This document shows, piece by piece, positions 12,151 to 22,537 of a DNA stretch of 64,000 bases (the first letter of the stretch is position 1; each line of letters begins with the position of its first letter). Below the pieces are notes generated by a model. It was not told the origin of the DNA. It saw only the letters and a program-made list of their open reading frames with translations, and ran no database searches. Position numbers and translations under genes: made by a program. Source of the DNA: Oreocharis arfaki (Eukaryota > Chordata > Aves > Passeriformes > Paramythiidae); assembly GCA_013398015.1 (NCBI GenBank), contig VZRR01007843.1:76852-140851 (forward strand). The letters are read 5' to 3'.

Positions 12151-14289
12151 TTAAGATTGCAATAAAGGAGGTAGTTAAAATGTTAATATAACAACTGTAA
12201 GGCATGGTGGATGACTTTGTTAAAATTCAAGGAAGATTGTTTTGTAGCAACTCAAAATGCAACACTTAAATAAAATAATTAATTAATTTTGTTAGGCTGC
12301 TTGTGTAAGTAGTTACTTGTTGTTGAAGAAATAATACCTGGTCACAAAACAATGTTGTAATGGATCGGCCTTTGGTGTGTACTTTCTTAGGGGTTGTTAC
12401 CCAAGAAAATATTTGTGCTCTGAGTTCCCAAAATGGAACACAGTGATTCACATATTTGGGCAATTATCTTGCATCAGATCAGGGTCTAAAACTCTTTGGA
12501 TAGAATATGCGAGTATAAAAGTCTGTCATCTTTATTCTAGAGAGTGCAGTGATTTCCATAGTAGTTGGACCACCACTACACACTTAGTGGGAGTGGTAAT
12601 ATTTTTTTGCTGGTATGTAAATCAAAATGAGCCATGTTGAGAAGTGAGGCGTCTTCATCTGACAGAGTCACACTTACAATGAGCATGTTGGTGTGATCTT
12701 CAGCATAACAATTGAGTGAATTGCACACCTGCACTACGTGGAAGCATTTTAAGTGCAGGTCAGCGTTGAGTGCAGAGCAAACACCCACCCTGCAAGGGAT
12801 CCTGAGAGGTAAACAGACTAGATCAAGTGGGCTGAGTCCAAGCTGCTGAACAGCTTGCTTTGACATGCAGGGTCCTTCACTGTGAAAAGAAGATTCCTAT
12901 TGAAATTGTTGACGGTTTTCAAGTATCTCTAGTGCCTCTCTGCTCAGGGAGGGTACTTAACCTTTGCATTTCTGTGACATCTCAAGAAGAAAGGCTCTGA
13001 AGCTGGAAGGAGAGATCAGAACAGACAATAAGCCACTTATGTCAGTAAAAATGGCTGAGTAGAAGAGAGGGGAAAATTGTGCTCTTTGGGGGAAAACAGA
13101 ACCAAACAAAAAGAACTTGAGCATATGGCTCCAAATCTGTGAGTATGCACATATTCCTATCTCTGCACTAGCACATGGTCTTATTAGCACCCAAGGAAGC
13201 TGCTGATACACAGCACCTTTGCAGATCTGGGTCTAGTTTGTACTGTTATGATATGGCTCAGGCCAGAGCCCATGAGCCATCTGCATGAGCTGACAAAACA
13301 TGCCTCTTTTTTTGTTTATTTTTCTTTAAAGAGGTTTAAATTGGTCCATTTTTTTCTTGTAATGTTTCATTTGCACCTTATAATGTCTTTACTATTTGGC
13401 CCAGAGTGGAAAGCTGAACCTTTGTGATCTCAAATATCTATAAATTTTACTTCACTTTATGTTTATATGCATACTTTCAATCTTTCTCAAAGGAATGAAC
13501 TCTCGGTGTCCTTTGGGAGTCTTTTTTTTTCCTCTGAGATATGAAGTCCTGATATTTTCCCATTGGAAGTTGTCATAGGTGAAAAAACCTAGGTCTTGCA
13601 CTGTGAATACAGGTGATAAAAAAATGGATATATATACACACACATGCACACATATTGATGCATGTCTGGGCAATACCCAAAATTAGCTTTTGAACTCACA
13701 GGCAGTTTCTAGCTGCACCTGGTACGGGCTGGTTGTAGATTTTGATAACACCTAGACAAAACAGAAGTGGCACTTCTTGAATCCTCCAGTATATAAAGAG
13801 ACATGAGACAGATCCTGCAGTCTGGAGTCTGTTCATGTGATGTGCTCCTTCACACAGACTGGAAAACTTGTGTTTGGGAAGAAGAGGTGGTGCCAAAAAT
13901 TAAAATAAAACAGAAATATATCATTTAAAAAAAAAAAAAAAAAGGAAAAGATCCTGGTGGAAGCAAAGATCCAGGAAGCAAGCAAGTGAGCACCTGAGAT
14001 AATCTATTCATGCGAAATTCACCTCTCTCTGGTTCTTACTTTTACTCTGGGGTCCAGATTCTTTGTGGGTTGTCACTTGTCCCATCTCATCCATGGCAGG
14101 AGGGAGACCATGATCCTAGCTGTGATCGCTTGGTAATCAGATAAACAAACCCTACTAGTGCTTATCAGCTGTGGGATTCATGAAAATGACACAGCTGGGG
14201 AATTAATGGGTAGGTGGAAAGGATTTAATTGTCAAGAAATATGTGATCTGACAGATTAGTAATTGGGGAAGTCAGGAAATGTGTGACAT
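12151..14289. other. About 2.1 kb of unique sequence
   Basis: It holds short TA/CA dinucleotide stretches near 13629-13655, and a TATATAAAG box (about 13790-13798) followed by AATAAAA (about 13905-13911) and an A17 run (13927-13943). Otherwise nothing is recognised. Confidence 0.45.
13927..13943 (+). repeat. A17 run behind an AATAAA signal
   Basis: A homopolymer of 17 A follows AAAATAAAACAG by about 20 bases. That is the spacing expected at the 3' end of a retroposed polyadenylated transcript. The upstream 200 bases contain no recognised gene, so the parent cannot be named and chance is quite possible. Confidence 0.7.
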
Positions 14290-14733
14290 GAATGAGCTGG
14301 GGAAGGGTCTGGAGCACAAGTCGGACGAGGAGCAGCTGAGGGAGCTGAGAAAGAGCCTCAGGCTGGAGAAAAGGAGGCTCAGGGAGGCCCTTCTGGCTCT
14401 GCACAGCTCCCTGACAGGAGGGGGCAGCCGGGGAGGAGTCGGGAATTTCTTCGTGGAAAGGTAACGTGTAATAGGAGAAGAAGAAAATGGCCTCAAGCTG
14501 TTTCAGAGGATAGCGGTTTAGACTGGATATTAGGGAAAATTTCTTCGTGGAAAGGGTTTTCCAGACCTGGCACACCTCCCCAGGGCAGTGGTGGAGTCCC
14601 CATGCCTGGGGGGAATTAAAATCTGTGTGGATGTGGCACCTGGGGACATGGCTTAGAGATGGGCTGGGCAGTGGTGGTTTATGGTTGGGCTCAATGGTCT
14701 TAGAGTGCTTTTCCAACCAAAATGATTCTATGA
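14290..14733 (+). mobile_element. CR1 LINE 3' fragment with an internal copied segment
   Basis: Sense CR1 3' region: GAGCTGGGGAAGGGTCTGGA, GAGGAGCAGCTGAGGGAGCT, CAGGCTGGAGAAAAGGAGGC, GGGGGCAGCCGGGGAGGAGT, ACTGGATATTAGGG, GGCAGTGGTGGAGTCCCCAT, GTGTGGATGTGGCACCTGGG and TTTTCCAACCAAAATGATTC. In this subfamily a phrase like GCTCTGCTCCCAGGTAAC is expected after the GGGTCGG-like site. Here an exact 18-base copy of the later AATTTCTTCGTGGAAAGG block (14444-14461) stands in its place, identical to 14538-14555. The long antisense frame of 220 codons is a by-product of the repeat. Confidence 0.93.
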
Positions 14734-17700
14734 CTAAAGGGCGATTCAGGGCTTCCTTTTTGCTATACTTCCAAAGCACAGTTTTGTAAATACCCAGCGA
14801 AGGGACAGAAGTGCAGCAGCGGCTCTGACTTTTTCTCTCCTTTCCCCAAGAAGATTCACAGAGTAAACTTAAACAACAGTCGAACACAACCTGAGGTGAT
14901 TTAAAGCCCTGCTAGATTTTACCAACCACAATCTGATTGTTTCTACAATCAGTGGTGCTGTGGGACAAAATGACCTTCAGAGGACTTGCAGCCTTCCCTG
15001 AAGATGTTGCAAGACAACCAGCTTGCAGTGGGATGCTGGCTGAAAGTCAGCTAAAGCAGGCTGACTGCATGTCCTCATGCATGTCCTCTGATATATCTGA
15101 GGAAGTGTGTAGAAAAATAAGTGCTAGTTTACACGTCTAAAAAGTTGGCAGACAGTCATAGGGTTGAAAATTGGGCCAGACCAGCCCAGCCTCTTGACAA
15201 CTAGGAAGGAAAAAAAAAAAAAATTCTATACCTACAATTGGGTTTTTTATGTGACATCCACCCCATGATTCCAATGGTTACACAGAATTATTTATCTTTT
15301 CCTTCACTCCTCTGTTGCTCACTGTTTAATGTGACACCATATTGATTAGATTTCCAGAGCATACCACTCCAGACGTATTTATATGGCTGTTTCAAATGAT
15401 TTACAATAACTAATCTCGTAACACAAATATAATTTTGGAAATATAATGCCAGTCAATAGCAGTAAATTTTCTGCTAATGGCCAGGACTCTGCGTTCCATG
15501 GGGATAAGTTGCCTCTAACAACTTATCACCTGAAGGCTGTATCTTCTAGTTAGTGTAAGCTGGCATGGGACCAAATCTCAATGCTCAGTGGAGCTCTACA
15601 GAGTTTCCTCAGCTGAATGCCTATATGTCCTAATTACCCTGATAGCAAAGCTGGATAGAGCACCCTGCAAAATGGCAAACTGGTCTGAAGCTTGTCATGG
15701 TGCAGGAAACCTGGGTTCCTGCTTCTCCTCTTATCAAGGAATTCCTCCTGACTGCGGAAGCATTTTGGATCAACAAGTGTTATTAATTTTCCTAAAACAC
15801 AGGCATTCCAACAGGAGAGGAGGAGATGAGTTTGTTTTAATCCAATGTAAACATGCATTTTCCAGAAAGCTTAGAAATTTTGTGAGAAGGCTAATACCTC
15901 TATTAGTGTTATGCTGTTCTAATTCATGCGTTACCTAGACACAGAACAGACATTAATGATTTTAGCTTTGCAAAAGATTTCTCAGAAGAAAAAAATATTA
16001 CAGATTCAGGATTATGCAAGTTAATGGAGGGATTTCAGACCAGAATGTGGAGTAGCATACATATCCAGTGTTTTTACTAAGAAGTGATTCTCTCTTTGGG
16101 GACATTGGTGTAAAAAGGAATAATTTCTCAAGTTAATTGTTAAGGTTTTATCTATGAAACCAACATGATGAAAAGTATATTATTTCTACCCGAATAGCAG
16201 CTAATCTGTAAATATCAAGGCAATTACTTTGTTTTTTTTTTCCTCCATAAAACTGCAATTTCTAGTTTGCAAAATTCACAGGAGTGAATGAAGCCTAAAC
16301 AAAGTCTACAGTCTGTCAGAAGAACAAGGGATCAAAGCTTTGTTTCGTAGGCTGGTGATTTTAATAACAGAAAAAAGAAGTTCCGCACAGCCCTTCAGTG
16401 CTGACAGAATGGAGTGTCTTTATCTCCAGATCTATTTGTGGATCTGTTTATGGACTCTCAGTACATTCTTTAGGAGCTGTAGAAAAGGCATCTTTGTTTA
16501 CCATGTTGAGGAGAGCCTCTGCATTTTGTAAGGTGTTTTGGTTACCTAAAAGGTTTTTTGCACAAAAGACAAACCCCTCAGACAGCAGCCTGAAGTGTTT
16601 GCAGAGTTTCGAAGCCGTGGTTCAAGAGGCTTTGACTCCTCAAATGCAACATGCAAATGCTACACACAGATCTGCCAAAATCCCAAGTTTCTGCAGAAAA
16701 ATTGCACCAAGAATAAGTCCATGAGAAGCGTCAGAGAAACATCTTCTCTCAAAAGCATCTTCGTCTTTTTATCGTAAGATTTTCCATCCTGAACTGATTA
16801 ACCCAGTTGATTGTTATATTGATAACTATAAAATCTGGCTTAAAGTTCCAAATTCATTTTTTGCTTTCACTGGGTTAAAGGACTGGTATGCATTTAGTAA
16901 CCAATAACTCCGTGATGAAGTTTAAAAGGTTGTCTGAGTATCTTAAACATAGTACCGCACTTCTTAAAAAGATTTGAAATTAGGAAGTGTCAGATTCTCA
17001 CGAGAATGTAAAAAATGAAGAAACTTTTGAGATCTGTAATGTATTCAGGTTAGTTGAATATACCCTGCAAATATTATGAAATCCCTAATATCTAATTTAA
17101 GATCAGATTTTAGGTCAGATCCCCTCAAGGGAAAACAAAAATATTTATCTTCTCTCTCTGATTTAAATTAAAAAAAATATATATATATTTCAACAAATGC
17201 ATTGTATAGCCAGAACAAATGCAATTTTTCAGTGGGAAACGTGGAGGCAAAACGAATGCAAAATATTCAAAGATAAACATTCCAAAATGCAAATAAAACT
17301 CAAGCAATGCGAAGTATCGAATATAATGTGGTAGCAAATATCTCAAAGTAGTGAATATTTTTTAGACATAGCTTCACTAACTTGTACAGCAAATTCATTT
17401 TAGGAAAGCACCACAGAGGGTGTGCACACCCAGAGATGCGCATGTGCATGCTGAGGAATGAAGATTTCAGAAGCAATGAATGAAGGAGTCGAGAAGATCT
17501 GTTGTGCTCCCAGAAGATGTTGCACCAAATCTGCTCTTCAAAACAGCTACATCCAGTGACCACAACACTCCCCTAACCACTAGTAGGTAGTTAGCCATTC
17601 CTGAAATGGCTTTCAGGAAACCCAAACAAAATCATAACCATGTGACCAAACTTACTTGATTTTGTAGAGCTTATTCAGAGTTGAAAGACCTGATGATATT

Positions 17701-20700
17701 GAACAAGCATTAAAAAAAACCCAAACAAAACAATATATACACCATACAGATCATACGTGAGCATCTGATGTGGTGAATATTCAGGTAGAACCAAACTGTA
17801 ATTAAATAGATAAGATAGATAGAGAGGAGTGTGAATCAGAAACAAAACTAAATGAAATACAGCTGAAACAAGACAGTAAGCCAAATTCCTATTAGGAGCA
17901 CCATATTGTGGAAAAAGCTGAGAAAGAAAAAAGGCAGAATAAGTTTCTGACATTTAATATCACCTTTAATACCATTACTGTGGAAAACTCTTATGTGCTT
18001 TTAAGAGATGGAAAATATTGGATTGGTTATTTTACATACAAAGTTTCTGAGATTTTTTTTTTTTTTATTTCTCCACCCATATCCACAGATTTTATTTACG
18101 CACTCGTAGAGGTTGTATATATTACAGCCACCATGGCTTTGGGATACTAGGGAAAAAAAGATGAATGTGACTTAATCCCCCAATATATTAATAAATTTTA
18201 TTTTAAAAAATACACTTTTTGTTCACTAAAAATGGAAGTTTATTTTGAATTCAACTAAATTACACTTCTAGCTGAGATGCAAGAAAATTGTTCATTTTAG
18301 GGATTATTTGGAGGGAATCGGGAATGGAGTGGGCTGCATTAATTACTTTAAAGAAAATTAAAAATTAACAAAAGAGAAGAAAATTAACCATTTAAAATTT
18401 CTTTGAGCACTTTTTTTCCAAGAAAAGATAAATTGTGTGTTATTTATACAATTTTACTGATAGATGTCACATGTTGTATACAGAAAGAGATTTTTCCTCG
18501 TTCCTCCTATGCATTCTGTTAAACTATGAGAGGACGTTCTGAATCCTCTCAAAATGTTTTCAAATAAGGATGGAAAGTAAAGTAGCAGGATGATGTCTTG
18601 TCCAAATGCTGTTGGCAAAAATCTCTGAAGTAATCTTACAATTTCCAGTATGAAGACATCTGCATTTAGATGATTTAGTCAATGCAGCACCCACATTCCC
18701 ACCTCTCACAGAAAAAAGAAAGAAAAAAAAAGGAAGAAAGAAAAAAAAGAAGAAAGAAGAAAAAATAAACAGAAAATTAAAAAAAGAAAGAAAGAGGAAA
18801 AAAAAAAAAGAAAAGAGGGGTTCGTCCAGGCCCTAGTGAAATCTTTGGAATGTTTTTACTGATCTCATATATAGTCAACATGTTTGGTATCAGAGCTCTA
18901 AAGCTTCAACACAAGTTCTTAGGCCTACAAGTACAGTTTACATGTGAAAAGGAATTGAACATTATTAGGATAGTTCAGTTCAGGAAGGGAGGTTAATTGT
19001 TTTAATTGTTCTCCTAATGCAAAAGGAGAGAGAACTGCTGAGAATGGCTTTTGCCAAACACAGCACACAGTTAACTTGCATCTCACAACACTAAGGACTT
19101 GCAGATGCAAGATATTATCTAATTTTGACAGAGCACTTTTCATCAAGATATCTCAAAAGGGCTTTGAAAATGATATAACATCATCCCTTCCACTGCTAGA
19201 AATAGAGGCATGGAGAAGTGAAGTGACTCACAACGCACAGAAGCCCTGGAAGAAAATCAAGATTTCCTTTTCATCCAGCCGGTGTCCAATCCCTTAGGCT
19301 GTATGGCTTCCCCCAGAAAACGTGTGCCATTTCTTAAGAAATCAGGGAGGAAAAAGTGATGGGAAGCAAATATAAGGAGTGACTAAAATAAATAAACAGG
19401 GCAGACACTGTAGCTGTTTGCAAAGCAGCAGCTAAAAGGGCGGTTCCCAAATGTAAAGGGCCAGTTTCCAGCGAGATAGACTGGAAAAACTCGACACGGC
19501 AGCGAAGTGCGAGCTTCCCTATGGACAGCAAATCTTTTCTGAGGGTTGTGAGTGTCCAGAACATATGTTCAGTCTGTATCAGGGTGTTACACTAAAGGTT
19601 GTGCTTTAAAGGGTCTTAGTCAGACAGTTTAATGTCCACTGTAACCCTCAGGCTTAGCCAGAGGAGAACACAGGCACAGCTAAGAATTCAAAGGTTTAAT
19701 TAATGTTCCTCAATTTAAGAGTCCCCCAGAGCCCAGCAGCCAGGTACTGGGCTGTAGCTGGAAGTCAGCTTGGACACGTCCTTGTGCCTTTATTGATCTT
19801 CCCTAAATAGGAAATGTGCAGATACTGACCTTGTCTTCAGAAACAGCGATGGGCTGATACCAATCCTGAGAAACTCAACCAAAAGAATGTTACCTGGTTC
19901 TTCATGGCCATCAGCCTCAGCTTCAAGCTGCGCATAGAACTGTGCGTACAAGTGATCAAACTATGGAAGCAAATACCTCAGCTCCAGCTGACTATTTGCC
20001 TGTGTAATTCCTGCAGTAAAGAAGAACATGTTATAACCAAGCATTTTCATACACACAATTCTAAAAGGCTGAAGCTCATCAAGAAACAATTTCTTCTCCA
20101 AGGGCAATAAAACTGTGGAACAGCAGAAGCAGCAGCTGTATGATCATCCAGAGGGGGCCAGAGCCACCTGCTCTGAAAGGCCAGAGACCTTGCAATTAAG
20201 GCAAAGTCTGCACAGAAGGGCAGAAAAGTTTCTTCTTGAGTTTCAGTAGCTGAAAAGGTGATACACACCAAGGAGAACAAGATCTTTGACCCTTCCAGAA
20301 TGCCGAACATTTTATCTAAGTAAGTGCCAGACCCTTCGTAATCCTCTGAAATCCTTGGCTTTAATAACAGACTGGGGAATGGTTGCCACCAATTTCCGAG
20401 CACAGTATGGAAATACAGTTTCTTTAGCACATTTTACATCCTAAGTCCACCTTTGGTATGTATCTCCTTAACCTCATTTTAAAGAGGAAATTCAAGGGGA
20501 TAGGCAAGCATAGATCCAAAATGTCTCTACATTTTTGCAGAATGTTTAGAAGAAATACAGCCTTGATCCTAATTCAGGTTTCTACATTTTGATTGTCTCT
20601 TCATCCCCCTGATTCATGCCCAAAGGATATCTATTCAATTTAGAAAAGAAGTGCATGGAGATATATAGGTTGCAAAGACCCAGTTTCAGGTCAATTTCCT

Positions 20701-21673
20701 TCAGATTGCTTCAATAAACATTTCAAAGATAATATTATTTTAATTATTTCTCAGATTGATTTCTACTGAAGTCCAGTGACAAGGACTGGTCTGTATTTTT
20801 CATCTTTATAAATGGGCAAATAATTTTAAGATAACAAGCGATAAAATGCTTCTTTGTCACAGCTGTTTCATTGTTTATCACATCTGGTTTTTTTTTGCCT
20901 TGCACACAGCAGGTATCAATAACTCAGGTCTGAGGGAAAGCACTTCTGTAAAAGTTTATGCAGCTCATACCATTAGCAGTAGATCACTTTTTAAGCATTG
21001 CTAGAGTCTCTCTTCCTGTTTCATGATCTGGTTGTTATCTTCATTTCAATAAAAAAGATTTATTTTTTGCAAAACCCACACACCTTAGGCAACTCAAATG
21101 GTACAGCTCATGAAGGAGAACATAATTCAAGCGTAAATACCTGGCCAGGATTTGCAAAGGGATCTTGTGTATAATCCAAAAGGCAAAAAGAACACTTTCA
21201 AAATCTTTAGAATATTTTAGGAGATGAGTTCCCGTTTTGTGGACTAAGACATTTGATGATGTGCAAAGCTCAGCTTTCATCCCCTGGACAGCTGGAGAAA
21301 TGTTCAAAACCTGGAATTTGACCAGTGGAGCTACTGTACACAGATTTACTGGAGGAGAGCTTTGATATGTGGATTTTAAGTTAACGTGATCTTCATTGTG
21401 CAGCCTGATCCTTATCACACAGAGCATTTATATTGTGGCCGAGAGTCACCTATAGAGTTCATGGTAAAATTAGGTCCTTCACTACAGTGACTGCACACAG
21501 GGAAGGAGAAGCAGACTCCCCTTGCTGCCAATACTGGGCCAGGAGCAGGTCACAGATGTCAGTCTCAGGCTGGCAGGTGACTTTGTCCCTCTGCTCTGGG
21601 TTCAGAGCTCATTTTTCTAGGATGGGCATTTATGTGTTTTGCAAAGACCTGAGTGAAGATAGGGCTTTTCTTT
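14734..21673. other. About 6.9 kb of unique AT-rich sequence
   Basis: No gene or clear interspersed repeat is recognised. Low-complexity elements are an A14 run (about 15209-15222), an AT dinucleotide stretch (about 17168-17190), a T14 run (18053-18066) and the polypurine tract listed separately. Frames up to 128 codons show no domain. Near 20060-20130 a loose resemblance to the CR1 3' UTR is too weak to call. Confidence 0.45.
18713..18820. repeat. Purine-rich (GAAA)-type low-complexity tract
   Basis: About 108 bases are almost entirely A and G on the plus strand, made of AAAG and AAAGAAG units with only a few pyrimidines (about 18766-18782). It is an irregular simple repeat, probably from slippage on an A-rich sequence. 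Confidence 0.85.
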
Positions 21674-21786
21674 GTTCAAGGCCAGGCTGGACAGGGCTTG
21701 GAGCAGTCTGGTCTAGTGGAAGGTGTCCCACCTCAGTGCTCTTCAAGGCCTTTGCCAGCTCATGCCATTCCATGATTGTGCGATTT
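21674..21786 (+). mobile_element. CR1 LINE 3'-end fragment
   Basis: TTCAAGGCCAGGCTGGACAG, GGCTTGGAGCAGTCTGGTCT, AGTGGAAGGTGTCCC and CCATTCCATGATTGTGCGAT follow the sense CR1 3' UTR order. The normal CCTGCCCATGGCAGGGGGTT block is replaced by a degenerate stretch, and the tail is two degenerate units. This subfamily (GTCTAGTGGAAGGTGTCCCTGCCC) differs from that at 14.3 kb. Confidence 0.85.
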
Positions 21787-22004
21787 TAAAAAAGGACTTT
21801 AGGAGAAAGTAGTGCAAACAGCTCTCTTGGATATTGATGTCAAAGATCACCAGGATAAGAATAGATCACAATTTTGCATCTGTGGACTGCAGAGTGACAG
21901 ACTGTCAGCTCTTTGCCGCAAGAGAGTGAGCTAAAGGCTTGTGGTGCTGGCTGAGGGGGCAGGGAGCTATCACTGACACTTTGCTGAAACTGCAGGGAAG
22001 GACA

Positions 22005-22537
22005 TGAAGGACCATAAAGGTGCTGTGGGGGCTGGAGCACCTCTGCTATGGAGACAGGATGAGACAGTTGTCATGGCTCAGCCTGGAAGAGAAAATGCTT
22101 TGGGGTGACCTTTTTGTGCCCACCCTCCTCTAAACGTGGCTTATGCAAAGGAGGAAGAGGGACATTTTATATGGGCACATTGTGACAGGACGAAGGACAA
22201 TGTCTGTAAACTGTAAGGGGACATTTTTAGATTAGATATTGTGAAAAAATCCTTTACTCAGAGGGCAGTGAGGCACTGCCACAGGTTGCCCAGAGAAGTT
22301 GTGGATGACCTGTCCCTGGAAGTGTCCAAGGCCAGGTTGGATGGGCCCGGAACAGTCTGGTGAGTGACATCCTTGCCCATGGCAGGAGAGTTGGAGCAAA
22401 ATGATTTTTTGGGTCTCTTCCAGCCCAAACCAGCCTATGATTCCATTATTTTATGACTCTCTGACTCAATGACTTTATGACTCTATGACATTATTATTCT
22501 ACGAGTCCGTGATTCTGTGAGTCGCTGATTCCATGAT
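22005..22537 (+). mobile_element. CR1 LINE 3' region with expanded tail
   Basis: About 530 bases of sense CR1: GGGCTGGAGCACCTCTGCTA, TCAGCCTGGAAGAGAAAATG, TTGTGACAGGACGAAGGACA, GCCACAGGTTGCCCAGAGAA, GTTGTGGATGACCTGTCCCT, AAGGCCAGGTTGGATGGGCC and GCCCATGGCAGGAGAGTTGG, closing in CAGCCCAAACCAGCCTATGA. It then runs into about 100 bases of degenerate CTATGATT-like 8-mers (22436-22537: TTATGACTCTCTGACT, TTTATGACTCTATGAC, CCGTGATTCTGTGAG). The tail is much longer than the usual two or three units. No ORF2 frame survives. Confidence 0.92.
22436..22537 (+). repeat. Expanded CR1 terminal microsatellite
   Basis: About a dozen degenerate octamer units of the type TATGACTC and TGATTCTG follow the CR1 end. 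CR1 elements normally close with two to four ATTCTATG units. This copy has expanded and then decayed, which suggests slippage after insertion. Confidence 0.85.

Noticed and set aside
14225..14887. 220-codon minus-strand open frame, the longest in the window
   Set aside because: It is the antisense of a CR1 3' region, which often leaves long frames because of its composition; nothing resembles a known protein.
17675..17953. Hydrophobic 92-codon minus frame
   Set aside because: Same reasoning; no recognisable domain or exon boundary.
20040..20140. Loose resemblance to a sense CR1 3' UTR (AATTTCTTCTCCAAGGGCAA, CTGTGGAACAGCAG)
   Set aside because: Block order is incomplete and no terminus follows; too weak to list.
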